Assembly (NCBI RefSeq): GCF_000464535.1
Contig: NW_006913462.1
Span: 8,623-72,622 of the forward strand
From: Endocarpon pusillum Z07020
Lineage: Eukaryota; Ascomycota; Eurotiomycetes; Verrucariales; Verrucariaceae
Length of the DNA: 64,000 nucleotides
Direction of reading: 5' to 3'
Shown here: piece after piece, positions 1 through 10,542 of the stretch
How the letters are laid out: every line of letters begins with the position of its first letter
How positions within the stretch are numbered: the stretch's first letter is position 1
The notes under the pieces: model-generated
The model's database searches: none
What the model was told of the DNA's origin: nothing
What the model saw: the letters and a program-made list of their open reading frames with translations, nothing else
Position numbers and translations under genes: made by a program

Positions 1-138
1 GCAGAGGTAGAGGATGGGATTGAGGAGTAGTCGTACGTCGTGCCATGGGACTGCCTCTTCTGGGCCTCCATAGGTTTCTTCCCATGCTTGAATGGATTCG
101 CGTACGAAGTCGATTGTCTGTGTGTGTGTGTTCGTCAT
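1..138 (-). CDS. N-terminal exon of an unidentified protein, cut by window edge
   Basis: Reading leftward from an ATG at 136-138, 46 codons stay open to the window edge. The N-terminus begins MTNTHTQTIDFVRESIQAWE and continues through a Pro/Trp-containing stretch to a hydrophobic Leu-rich segment. No family is recognised from this short piece. The (TG)n run at 119-131 encodes the Thr/His-rich start. The gene begins only about 14 bases from recognisable transposase coding sequence, so the mobile element sits in what would be its promoter or 5' UTR. Confidence 0.45.
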   Translation of the reverse strand, partial: MTNTHTQTIDFVRESIQAWEETYGGPEEAVPWHDVRLLLNPILYLC

Positions 139-139
139 G

Positions 140-670
140 TTCGCCAATGTTGCATTTATGCAGGATAGCGCCTCTATCTATATAGCTAAAAAGATCAAGA
201 AATAGTTTGAAGATAAGGGCATACTATTGATGGATTAGCCACCTTATAGTCCAGATCTAAACCCAATTAAACACCTTTAGGCGCAACTCAAGCAGTGGAT
301 TCAGGATTATTATCCTAAACTTAATAAAATGGACAAAAGCAAGGAGGACTATCAACGCTTGTTTCGAGCTATTCGCGAGGGTTAGGACGCAATTAATGAA
401 GAAGCTATACATACTTTGATCAAGAGCATGGATACCTGTATCAATACGGTGATTTCAGCGAAAGGTTGGTACACTAGATATTAAGATCTGATTTCCTATT
501 TAGGAAAATAGGCCAGCTTCGTTCCTTAGATTTCAGCACACAATTTGAGCCAATTTTCAGCAAAATCCATAAAGTCTTGAAGTCGCTATAGTAATTTGTA
601 TGAAGGAGGTGAGAAACGTTGGTGAGGTGTGAAAGTGGGGTTGGTCGGATACTTTTGAACTAGTACTGTA
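140..670 (+). mobile_element. Truncated Tc1/mariner element with right terminal repeat
   Basis: Downstream of the transposase stop there is about 190 bp of non-coding DNA ending in GGTCGGATACTTTTGAACTAGTACTGTA at about 643-670 (reported here as key positions: GGTCGG at 643, TACTGTA at 664-670). Such ends are typical of fungal Tc1/mariner terminal repeats next to a TA target. The left inverted repeat is missing, because the element is truncated against the gene at 1-138. Confidence 0.6.
152..483 (+). pseudogene. Tc1/mariner transposase, C-terminal fragment with nonsense codons
   Basis: The reading frame from 152 ends at the natural stop at 481-483 and contains the end of a Tc1/mariner DDE transposase. 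The diagnostic motif SPDLNPIKHL, near the last catalytic acidic residue, lies near 250-280. Further downstream is the usual basic/aromatic tail ending in KGWYTRY. Three in-frame TAG codons occur, including one directly after the motif where Trp is expected. These are what C-to-T or G-to-A change of CAG or TGG codons would give, typical of RIP. The N-terminal DNA-binding half and first catalytic residues are absent. It is a non-functional remnant. Confidence 0.8.
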
Positions 671-1167
671 CCTAGTCCGGCTCTACCTTAACTTCACCTC
701 AGGATTCAGCAGATCACTAAGCACCGCAGAAAACTCTAACTCTTACTGTGCTTACACGCCATAGTACTGCGTAGTAATAGAATTGGAGGCATCAAATAAT
801 ACGATTGGATTAAAAATTAGCTATTTCTAATGCTTGGGTGTGTGTGAGCCATGGACCATGGACCATCTTCAAGCCGGTTCCCAAGAAGGGTGCGGAGGCT
901 CTTCAGAAAAGTTACCATAGTATGTTGTTTGACGGTGGTGGTTCAATCCCCAACCTCCTCCCGCATTCCCCACCAGGGATAGAAAAGAAAACTAGCAACA
1001 ATCATTAGGCCCAATTCGTGTCGTGCTGGTCAGTGATCCCCTTCCCCCTCGTGCGAAATATGCGTGAGAGAAGGCAAGTGTCGTAGATTTGGGGAGAAAG
1101 ACGGACAGGTAGAAGCCAACTCCAGCCCACTCTCTCCCTCCCCTCCTGCTCCCGCAAGCATTCCCCA
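671..1167. other. Intergenic, no gene seen
   Basis: This stretch lies downstream of the FAS1 gene. It contains a small direct repeat of CCATGGA near 849-862 and otherwise no convincing reading frame, RNA or repeat. Confidence 0.4.
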
Positions 1168-2349
1168 CTACATGCCTATTGGGAGGAGGAGCGCAATGAT
1201 GCAAACCGCAAGGACAGGTTTCGTCGGTGTCAGCGACCAACCGGAGCCCGTATACGGCACCACGGTCCTTGCAGGAGGCGGCGTCAAGATCTTGACCCAA
1301 AATCAGCACATGCTCATCAACACAATAAACACGCGAGAGAAAAAAGGAATGGCCGAACTCACCTTATCAAGCACATGTGCCACTCCATTGTCAGTGATCA
1401 AATCCGCCTGCACAATCCTTGCCTCGTTGATATAAAGATCCCCCCCTCTGGAGCTAACAGTCAATGTCGTGCCCCCAACCGTGGTTAGGTTCTGTCCGTC
1501 TCTGAGCTCAGGTAGGTAGCCTAGGAAACCCGGGACGACGTGGTTGGATAGAAGAGAGGAGAGCTGGGCAGAGCTGGTCGAGTTAGAGGTTCCGGCTGCG
1601 TAGGCGGAGTCGGACGTGGAGAAGACAGTCACACCGGAGGGGTGAGACAAAGTGGAGTCGAGGCCGGTGGACTCCAGGCCGGTGGAGAAGGACGTTTGGT
1701 TGGTGGCGTTGAAGGTGGCGGCGAAGCTTTGAGGAGGGGTGAAGAAGCTGTATTGGAGGTTTGTTAGCTGGTTATTACTCCGCTGGGAGAAGGGTCAAGG
1801 TCGGGTGTGCCCTTACTCAGTGACCCGATGAATAAGCCCGTGATCGTAAGGAACATCCGTCGTAAGGACGGTGACGTTTTCTCCCAAGCCAGAAAATAAC
1901 TGAATCGGACGCTCCTCAACATCGCGAGCACGCCGGTAGTTGTTCCCGCCCGACCCATGCGAGACAACCACATTCGAACCGTTGACCGGCCCGGGTATAT
2001 TGACCCTATTGACGTTGCCCCTCGGCCGTGTGCCCAATGTGCTCCGGCTGCTGGCATCGTTGCTGCTCTGCATGGGCCCTTGGACCCCTGTGAGGCCGGC
2101 TTCGACCTGGCGTGCGCGGAGCAGCAATGGCACTGACGTGTTGAAGTCCGGGACAGCCTCGTCCATGGGTGCGTATACCGTGCGCACGTCTGGTGCGGTG
2201 AATATGGCTATCAACTCGGGGTCGCTCTGAATCCATGCGGCGAATTTGGTGGCATTGGCGTTGCGGAGGCCCTCAAAGAGGGTTACCGCACGGGCGCCCG
2301 TGGCTGCCCAAGTAACGAGTGAAAATGCGAGAAAGAATGGTTGCAGCAT
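1168..2349 (-). CDS. FAS1 (fasciclin) domain protein, predicted secreted and GPI-anchored
   Basis: Three exons, complement(1817..2349, 1363..1747, 1168..1290), give 346 residues. Both introns are GT-AG: 1748..1816 (GTAAGG to ACAG, with a CTAAC-like branch site) and 1291..1362 (GTGAGT to AAG), and splicing keeps the frame. A signal peptide (about residues 1-22) is followed by a degenerate FAS1-like region with VYAPMDEAVPDF. A clearer second FAS1 unit has TVFSTSDSAY, NHVVPG and GVAHVLDKILTPP. The tail has small residues, then a hydrophobic stretch ending LALLLPIGM-like, as in GPI-anchored fungal fasciclins. The likely role is cell-surface adhesion or cell-wall association. This is inferred from the family, and the ligand is unknown. 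The final intron is essential, since reading through it destroys the conserved end of the FAS1 domain. Confidence 0.85.
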
Positions 2350-2781
2350 TGTGTTGGAGAAAAGGTTTTGAGTACCTTAGCAGCAAGGGGAGTGAAAGAG
2401 ATGCTTTTGGTTTGGTGTGTGGGGAGAGGGGGAGTATGGGCCTTGAGAGAAACGAGAGGAGGAACACGAGGAACAGGACCGAGTGACACAAGTAAGGAGA
2501 GAGAGGTGTATCACGCAGTATAAAGACCGAAAAGGGCTCTCTTCTCAAACAGGATCGAGGCCGAGGAGAGGACTTTGACGTAGCATATATTCGGCCAACA
2601 TGGCGACTGCCTTGGGGAACTTCAAGGGCTCAATGTGGACGAATGCGCAGTGTTCCTGGCCCTGTAGTTACGTAGTACGTAGATCAAATGTGACAAGAGA
2701 TGCATCAATCATTGAGGTCGAGGGGTATTTGGCCTGGAGTGGGCGAAAAGTTGAAGTTTGGATCCGAAATAGCCCAATGGG

Positions 2782-2845
2782 GACTAGGATAGGGACTGGG
2801 ACTGGGCCTGGGACTGGGATTGAGACTGGGATTGAGATTGGTGAG
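2782..2845. repeat. Hexanucleotide tandem array (GGGACT-type)
   Basis: About ten degenerate copies of a hexamer, GGGACT / GGGATT / GAGACT, run consecutively. No credible gene spans it. It lies between the FAS1 promoter and the MITE cluster. Confidence 0.7.
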
Positions 2846-2875
2846 GCGCATTTAGTCTCAGCTGAATGTTCTCTC

Positions 2876-2937
2876 GCTGGCATCATCTGGCATCATCTGG
2901 CATCATCTGGCATCATCAGGCATCATCAGGCATCATG
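2876..2937. repeat. 10-bp tandem repeat, unit CATCATCTGG
   Basis: Six units of a 10-mer follow each other: three or four CATCATCTGG, two CATCATCAGG and a final variant. Because 10 is not a multiple of 3, the array is not a coding repeat. The interval 2350-2875 upstream of it is the FAS1 promoter region, with no gene seen. Confidence 0.8.
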
Positions 2938-2992
2938 CGGCAACCAATCGTAGGCATGGTCACTTTCTCCATCGTATTCGGAGTAATACTAT

Positions 2993-3215
2993 GTACTACG
3001 GTATCGGGCAGAAGTAATGTTAGCATGGTTCTAGTAACAACTAGTTATCATACAGCGCCACTTGGATGCCTAGAAGCTTCTTTGGTCGATAGCCACAGAT
3101 ATTCCCCATAGCAGTGCCACTAACCGGTAGAAGCTTAGCTATCTCGTTAAGGGTCTGCTCTGGAGCAAAAGTACTAGCGCCGTGCTAACATTACTTCTGC
3201 CCGATACCATAGTAC
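2993..3215. mobile_element. MITE, family A copy 1
   Basis: About 45-bp terminal inverted repeats: the left end GTACTACGGTATCGGGCAGA (2993 on) is matched by the reverse complement at 3171-3215. The interior is non-coding and contains the TAGAAGCTT...TAGCTATCTCGTT signature that recurs in the copies at 44 kb. Short length, long terminal repeats and no open frame point to a non-autonomous element. Confidence 0.75.
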
Positions 3216-3443
3216 TACAAGGGGGCATGAAGTATTGTTAGTTCAACGCTAGTATCTTTACTCCTTAACGTCCTTTATGCATAACAGCTAAGCCTATATC
3301 AGACTAATAGAAAAATTTGAGCTCTTTTTAACGGTCTGCTTAAATCAAGCTTTGCAATAACAAATCACGGCACTATAACGGAGTAACAGACACTAGCCGC
3401 TACTAGCACCAGACTAACAATATTTATGCCTCCCCCGTAGTAC
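3212..3443. mobile_element. MITE, family A copy 2, abutting copy 1
   Basis: The left end GTACTACAAGGGGGCATGAA (3212 on) pairs with the right end at 3401-3443. The core terminal motif GGCAT(A)AAGTATTGTTAG is shared with the copies at 9.7 kb and 44 kb. It overlaps the end of copy 1 in GTACTAC, so the two are joined end to end, either by nested insertion at the terminus or by tandem duplication. Confidence 0.7.
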
Positions 3444-4378
3444 GTATGCAATACCTGGCTGTCTCACACTCAGCACTCAGCTCCACACCGACGCCTGTCC
3501 GTGCCGAAGGGGTAGTTAGGCGTAGTGCAGCCAATAGTTCTTATTTAGTGCAAAACAACCGTTACCTCGTCCGATCAGTTCTTGTTTGCTCACTTTTGGT
3601 ATTTGACCAGACCAAAGCTTCCAAGTTTTATTGGCGAGGCTAGAAATGCACCTCATCTTGACCAGGTGCGTATTATTATTGACAAGGGAGGGAGATAAAA
3701 GGGACACAATTTAGCCCTCCTATCATCTAGGGCAAAATACACCACCTATTCTCAGCTCCTGACACCATAATCTCCAGTAATAAGAAGAGGAGGGGGAAGA
3801 AGGAGAAGGAGGAGAAGTAGAAGAAGGAGGCGGCGATCCTGCTTTGATTGGGCAACGACTTTTGAGAGCATTTATGCCTAACTAGGTAGCCAACCCGTTG
3901 GAGCCAGGTAATATACTGAATAGTTAGTTCTACGACTGTGAACAGGAGGATGCGGGATGCATACAGCACACTAGTGACTTTGTAGTCATTGAACTCAATG
4001 CAGGAAGAAAACCAAGAAGGCAGAGCAATCAGAGCAATCAGCGCGATCAGACCACCAGCCCGGCCACATCAAAGCCCATCAACCATGACCAATGGAGAGG
4101 AAGAAGAATGCCAGCCGTGTTAAAGAGCCTCATCCACCAACGAAGCTCATGCGCAGAGACTTCCGCTGGCTTCTCAACTAACATCGACGCCAGATAACAA
4201 ATATCTACCCCGTCATTGGTGTCATTGACTGCCCTCTGTTCTCCTCTTGAACCGTTTCAATCAGACGGGTGGGAGTGGCTCTTACGCAACTTGGAGATCT
4301 GTTAACTCGATCTGTCATCGAAGCTGTGCAAAGCCCCCTCGAATAAACTCATCCATCCTCAGTCGCCAAATATCAGCC
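3444..4378. other. Intergenic, polypurine tract, 5' region of membrane-protein gene
   Basis: No gene is supported. A GA-rich polypurine run occupies about 3781-3834. The segment 4010-4378 precedes the ATG at 4379 and presumably holds the promoter and 5' UTR, but no motif is clear enough to name. Confidence 0.4.
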
Positions 4379-6409
4379 ATGAACCGACCAGTTCCTCAGG
4401 ACACTTACCTACTTCTTGAACGGTTTTCCATGCCGCACGGGAACTCGACGGCGGACGCTGTCTCGCTTTCCCGCGGCAATGGCTTGATCTTGATCTCACT
4501 GTACACCCTTATGATCGGGGTTACCATCAGGCAGTTCTGGACGCTGATCGTACTCATTGGCGTCACCATCTTCATGCGAAAGAAGCACTCACACAACCGC
4601 GGCGCGGCTACCGTCGGGGTGTGGAATGCCCAGGCGTCACCATCCAATGTCGCCATGCTGGCCGCCCGTTACGTGCTGCACATGAAGGGTGAAGTGTGGT
4701 ATCCGCTCATGTGGACGCTGCTCGCCACCGTGGTTGTGGGTGCCATCTCGGCCGCCTCAATTCTCCTACCACGTCTGGTCAACATCGGCACCGTCGCGCC
4801 CGTCAATCCCCGCGCAGTCTTCGTCCCTCTTCGCGATGGATCGAACCAAACTGCCACAGCGTTAACCTACGCACTGGAGGGCCCGTCCGCGCTGCGAGCG
4901 GTCGGTGCGGCAGACACTATTGGGAGTGAGGCTAGTGTGGTCGTGGAGCAGGAGGAAGAGGTTGGTGGCTCTGGTCAGGACCCAGGTATCCGCATCAACT
5001 ATCGCTACGGCGTCACCGCTTCGGATTTTGGTCTTCAACACGCCCCCGGCCTGGTTATGAACGTGACAGGCTCATGTGTCACCGAATACTCGTGGTTGCA
5101 GGAAACCTTCTACGAGAGAACGGGCGAAAACAACAGTGAGATAGCGCTGGTGGAAGACACCTATGTACCGTGGAATAACATTGCAGCGCAGAGACGGGTG
5201 TCGAACCTTGATAATGGCCCGCCATTTGCCTATTTCGTCTCCAACCCAGCCACACAAGGCGAAGGACTCGGAAACACCACCTTCGCCATCGTACCGTCCT
5301 CGCTCTGGCGAGACAGCTTCACAGCCTCCACGGATCCGTGGTACCTAACCCGCAACAGCTCGGAATTTTATGCCGTGAATGAAAACCCCTTCATTGTGGT
5401 GCCAGGGCGACCCGCCCTCTCCTGTTGGGAAACAGCCATCTGGTCTTATGGCGATTCTAGCGTCGATCTGGCCCAACTGCATCAAGTCCCGGGCCTGCAC
5501 CTACCTGATGTCTTGATCAATATCTTTGACGCGTTCCTGATCAGGCCTATGATGCCCGAGATGGGGATCCGCCTTGGCCGCTCCTCACTCGCATCGGCAA
5601 CAGCTGCGTTAGGCGCGACCTTCAATGCCGGTGGATCCAGTATCCAGAACGATATCACGCGCCTGGTAAACGCCTCCTACATCGCAACGCGGAACGTATT
5701 GGCTGACACCACGCTCTTCTCCAATCCAATTGGCTCAGGCATCATCAATATCGCCCGACAAACAAACGGCGAACCCCAAGAGGGTGTGGGCGACTTCGTC
5801 GTCTCCAGCCCGGATATCATGACACTTTCGGTTCGCGCGCTCATTATCGTGCCTGTCGTGTTGCTTGGCGTCTTCCTCCTTACCTATCTTATTGGCATCC
5901 TGCCGGCGCCTTGGCGTATGACGGAAGCTCTACACGCTACAGTGCTTTATAGCCACCTGCACGAGAAGGCTGGGGATGGGGCCCAGGCAGAATGGAAACG
6001 CCAGTCTCTCGCTGCGTATAGCAGGCGGACCGGTGACGCTCCAATCAGCCCTCTGTACGACGAAAATAATGGCGAATTACTCTGGGCTCAGAACGAGAGG
6101 CAAACTCAGGCTGCCGCTGTACCTGCTTCAGAGTACGTATTTTCCCGCGTCCTTCTCAACCGCAAACCTCTTTCCCATTTTATCTGTTTCAGCGTGGGAT
6201 AGTCATGGCACGCTTTCGAGGCTAACACTGAGGTTTTTCTTGCATAGGGTCGACTCTGGGAAGTCCTCGTCGGCGGTACTAGGAACAACCGAGAAGAGCG
6301 GCGGCGGAACCAAGACGCTTGGGGGCCTCGCAGGCACCACAGTTGCCGGCGCAGTCGCTTGATGATGACGATGCCGACAATGGCGATATCGGGATTGCTC
6401 TGCACATGA
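4379..6409 (+). CDS. Uncharacterised fungal multi-pass membrane glycoprotein
   Basis: Two exons, 4379..6136 and 6248..6409, give 639 residues. The ATG at 4379 is the first methionine in a frame open from further upstream. Hydrophobic segments lie near residues 35-65 (LILISLYTLMIGVTIRQFW, then LIVLIGVTIF), 115-135 and about 510-535, bracketing a long lumenal or extracellular domain with many N-glycosylation sites (NQT, NVT, NNS, NTT, NSS, NAS). The C-terminal tail is cytoplasmic and basic. The intron could start at GTACGT (6133) or GTATTT (6137). I prefer 6137 because it keeps exon 2 open as GRLWEVLVGGTR. The 6133 donor would give a shorter Gly/Thr-rich end stopping at 6363. The architecture matches a large family of fungal membrane proteins of unknown function. 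No enzymatic motif is visible. Confidence 0.75.
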
Positions 6410-7050
6410 GATAAGTGAGAATAAGTCACAGTGACTACGGCAATTTGTTTTATGATTCAGGGTATCAGAGTAATGAATTATACAAGCGGGATGCATTCTG
6501 AACGGTACATTCGCTAAGGCTATTTGGCAAAGGTCCTTTTTTGGCATTTAGTTCTTGATAGGGCTCCGCAGATGAAATTTGTATGCACGCGGCACAATCC
6601 CTAACCGTTTTCAAAACCTTCCAGTCACTGCCATTCTCAAAGATAATGCTCATACATTCAACATCATGGAGTTTTTAAATCAAATTAACAGAAGAAGAAA
6701 AATAAGCTTCTTACATTTCTTCACTGCAAACACACACATAAATAAATCAGTATGCTTATTTACCAAGAATTATGTTCTTAATGCCAAATCCTTCTGGGAT
6801 TTGGCCACTGACCGTTACTTGTGAATGTTATCGCCAGCACTGCAGAAGACGCATTCACGGTTGAATAGTTAAAGAGATTCAATTTGACCTAAGTTGTGTC
6901 CAATTGCGACCCTAATCCCGGAACTACAGATAAGCACATTTCGGCCCATGCCACTGACACTTTGCTTTGCCTAACCGCCACCAACCTCTGTACTCTGGCT
7001 TAGATTCTTGTCCTCGTTTTGCGAATCATGAGGGGTAGTCTGTTCTCCAT
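6410..7050. other. Convergent intergenic region, no gene seen
   Basis: AT-rich sequence between the stop of the rightward membrane-protein gene and the stop of the leftward one. It presumably carries both 3' UTRs. No RNA gene or repeat was recognised. Confidence 0.4.
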
Positions 7051-8411
7051 TCACACCGTTTCGATGTAAGAAGTTCCCGATGAGGGGAATCTTCCAGAAA
7101 TGTTCCTTCGGGTAGCTCCTTTGAACAAGATCTGAATCATTAAGAATGGCATCAGCTTGGTCCCAACAGCAGCAATCAATGGTAAGGGATCCTCACCGTG
7201 CAAGACAAAAAATATCTCAACCGGGATCGGAGCCCATATAAATAGCGCGGCAATCTGTCCGAACCCCCAATCATCATCCTCAAATTGCTCTCCCGCCACA
7301 CTGTGCAAATGGTTCCGCTGCCGCCACATCATGACAAGACCCGTCACCATGCCAGCAATCATCAGTCCTATCAGCAAGACCCACAAGGACATTAATATCT
7401 GAAACAGTACCTGATGCGACGGTCGGCGCTGGAACTTTCTCTTCAGTGACTGTAGCCAGAAACCCACCGTCCCCACGACGGCAATGACTGCGACTGCCCA
7501 CGGCGGATAGAGGATCGGGGTAATGACATCGTAGTCAGTTGACTCCTGCGCGCAGCCATCCGAGGCAAGCCTCCAGTTAGTCCGCCTGCCACCGTTGAGA
7601 TGACTCATGCTCAGAACAGCAAGGACAAACGCGAAAACGACGGTGTACAGCAGCACGCGAGCGGTCCGACGTGGCATGGACCGGATCAGGCAGAAGAACA
7701 TGACGAGGATGCTGTTGACCTGGAGAAAGGCCATGGCCTGCATCTCAGCAATCTCGAATATCGCCGGGTTCTGGTGCAGGCGGACGATCGAGGAAACGGC
7801 GCACGCGAGAACGAAGAAGCCATTAGCGGCAGAAAACGCCGTCTGGACTCTTTCCAGCTCTTTGACAAACGAACGAAACGTGACGGTCTCAGTAGGCTTG
7901 CTGGGTGGCGTCCAGGCAAGATACAGTAGACGATACGCTGGACCGATGAGGACGGTGAGAATGATTTGAATCGTATACGCACTCATCATCTTGAGAGGAA
8001 TGGTTCAGCATCCTGCAATCTCGACAATGCAAATTTACTTACGCCGATTCCCGATAAATCCGGGTTTCCCACCCCGTACGTAAGCAGGCACAGGTTCTGG
8101 CAATTTTGTACCTCTACGGTGATATTCAATCTCTCCATGGCAGCATGATTGAAGAAATCTTGCATCGTCTCAAAATCGCATCTGCGGTTGTTGGAATCAG
8201 TGGCACCGTCATTTTGGGGCAGTGTGCTCGCAGAACTAGTAGCAGAAGTTAAAGTAGCCTCGACTGTCGTTGAGGATGCGGTCGATGTAATCTCAGCTGC
8301 GGTTGTCGGCAACAGTTGAGACGACGGTGCTGGCGCTTGGGGAAGGGCCACTGCTCGCGATTGAGGGCACAGCAAGAAGAATGCTGTTAGATAGTACAGA
8401 ATGTGTATCAT
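7051..8411 (-). CDS. Uncharacterised fungal membrane protein with Cys-containing ectodomain
   Basis: Two exons, complement(8043..8411, 7051..7989), give 435 residues. The 53-nt intron (GTAAGT to CAAG) is phase 0. An N-terminal signal peptide (residues 1-22) is followed by a Ser/Thr/Ala-rich linker (about 23-70), then a short Cys-bearing segment with CDFETMQDFF, CQNLCLLTYG and NPDLSGIG, and then six or seven transmembrane helices. The NPDLSGIG signature before the first helix recurs in many fungal membrane proteins of unknown function. This is from memory of the family and not a search. It is arranged tail to tail with the neighbouring membrane glycoprotein. No transport or catalytic motif was recognised. 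Confidence 0.75.
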
Positions 8412-9699
8412 TTTGCCCTACTTGGATGCTGGATCGGGAAACGAATGAAGTCCAATAACGGATACCAGGAATGCTGAGGTCCTGAGGATTCCAATCTGTA
8501 TGGAGTGAACACTCAAATACATTTTCAGACTATATCATTTGCATAGTTCCAGCTGCTTGTCTCCCACAACATTCGAGCCAAGAAAGGAAGGCTATCCAAA
8601 CAGATATTGAGGAGGTGCATAGCCAGTGGCTACCTGAGCAATGGACTGCCAATAGAAGCCCGACTCGAAGTCACAAGGACGAAAGGACGTTGGAGCCATA
8701 CCAAACAACGGCACAACTGATTTGGACCCTGGGCCTGCAGTCACCCCATGCGAGCCACATCACAAGACGACAGAACTGGTTCCGCCGCTGTGGGTAGTTC
8801 GGAAAATTAAGGCGTCCTGAACGCATTGGGCACGATGTGGAGCACCGGCATCTGTCAGAAGCCAACACGTTGCTGAGTGGGGAAATAGAGCGTTGCGGTA
8901 TGCAGGACCGTTAAGGATCCTTGAGGTTCTATGGAGTAACTTCGGCCGGATTCGTCGATCTGGCCACTTGTACCCTGGTTGGTGGCGTTCTCCAATTCGG
9001 AAGTGATAGACTGTGTGCGGCTGTGGTTGGATTCATAAGCACTCATCCACGTTTGGTATTAAGTTACCATGTATGTGGTATCCCTCGTATTTATGTACAT
9101 GGTTGAACAGCTCAGATCTTGGTTCATGTAGATCAGGCTGTCAAGATCTTCGGGTGTAGATGCTATGTAGTTAACAGAATCATATTCCAATGACTATGAT
9201 ATCTACTATTGTTATTTGTGGGCGCTCTCAAACCTTCAAACTCTGAGCAATGAATGCTTCAATGTTATGATCAATTTAAACCTCGACGGCGGCTAGCTGA
9301 ATCACAATGTCGATCCCTAGCCAGCAGTACTGCTGACAAAAGACGAAGACAAATTTACAGTTTGAATTAATGTTACACAGCAACTACGGAGTGCTACCCA
9401 CATCGGGCAATCAGGCCATCAAGATACGACGACCATTAGCTCGAGAGCTTGTGATTCCCTGTTACGCAATAACGGCTGCCGGGTTAGTGGGACAATTTCC
9501 CATGCCTCGTCGTCTAGGGAATCTGCGACTATTGTAATTCTGTTGAACTCAAAAAAATACAGTTTGCGCTATTCAGCTACGCGTTTCACATGCATTGTAT
9601 TACAGACCTGTTACGCCTTTTGCATGAGCTCCGCATGTATTTTTGGTATCTGCGTTTCGTGCTATTTCGCTTGGAATCGCAGAATTGTACGTATGAAAA
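8412..9699. other. Gene-poor interval
   Basis: The promoter side of the leftward membrane-protein gene. Short open frames here lack family similarity, and no tRNA or clear repeat was found. Confidence 0.35.
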
Positions 9700-10058
9700 C
9701 TACGGTACCAGGCATAAGTATTGTTAGCGCTCCCTAGTAACAGCTTATACATGCCAAGATAGAACGCCACGAAATGGCTCAATTAGGACTAGCCTTCGCA
9801 CTTCATGGCACCTGGCTGGCATTGATTCAAGCTGCTCTAGAAGATAAACTTCTGGTACAGCATTTCAAGCAGCAGTTATAGGCTTATCGCCTCTCGTTCA
9901 TCGAACTCATTAACGTTGTAGAATAAGATAGAACGCGTAGAATGGCGACAGTGAGGTCATAGCGCCGTACAAGGGCGAGAGGTGTATCTGTATGAGAAGC
10001 GTTAATGACAATTTTACTAGAGGCGCGCTAACAATACTTATGTCTGGTACCGTAGTAC
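9700..10058. mobile_element. MITE, family A copy 3
   Basis: The left end TACGGTACCAGGCATAAGTA at 9701 continues into TTGTTAGCGC. The right end at 10020-10058 is its reverse complement (GCGCGCTAACAATACTTATG, then TCTGGTACCGTAGTAC). The interior of about 280 bp is non-coding. It belongs to the same family as the elements at 3.0-3.4 kb and 44.2-44.9 kb. Confidence 0.75.
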
Positions 10059-10107
10059 ATGCTCTGCGCACTAATTTAGATAGAACAACTTGCTATTTTT
10101 CCACCAC

Positions 10108-10380
10108 CAAGGGGTGCAGGAATTCATTTTACCACAATTTGCGCCGACATTTAGCCGAATCGAGTCAACACATCAAGTACCTATTTCCTACACAAGTTTA
10201 CTCGATCAATTCAGCAAGATGAGTCCTCCTGTTAATTCTGAATAAGACTCTACGGTACAAAAAATCTATAAGGATAAGAATACTTAATTTTATTTAGTAA
10301 CTTTGTACATAAGGTGGTATGACCTATTTCGGCTAAATGTCGGCGCAAATTGTGGTAAAATGAATTCCTGCACCCCCTGG
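10108..10380. mobile_element. MITE, family B, long perfect terminal repeats
   Basis: A 49-bp inverted repeat, left 10111-10159 starting GGGGTGCAGGAATTCATTTT and right 10328-10376, is essentially perfect. The interior is about 170 bp, AT-rich and non-coding. A partial look-alike of the terminus, AAGGGTGCAGGAAT, occurs at 11945-11958. No target-site duplication could be fixed with confidence. Confidence 0.75.
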
Positions 10381-10542
10381 TGCCACTGATCCATTGATTA
10401 GTCAGCACAGTTCGACAGATTCACATAAAACCAAGCCGTGGAAAAGGTTTTGGCCGCACCCACCTGAAAATCCGCAGTCTACCTCCATCAATTTCTGCAT
10501 CGACGTCTCAGTTGCTTGGTGGCTTTGATTACTTTTTTCATA

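Noticed and set aside
930..975. T-loop-like GGTTCAATCCCCAACC
   Set aside because: No acceptor, D or anticodon stem can be built around it, so it is not a tRNA.
2876..2937. Possible CRISPR-like array of short repeats
   Set aside because: The repeats are 10 bp with no spacers, and the organism is a fungus. This is a simple tandem repeat.
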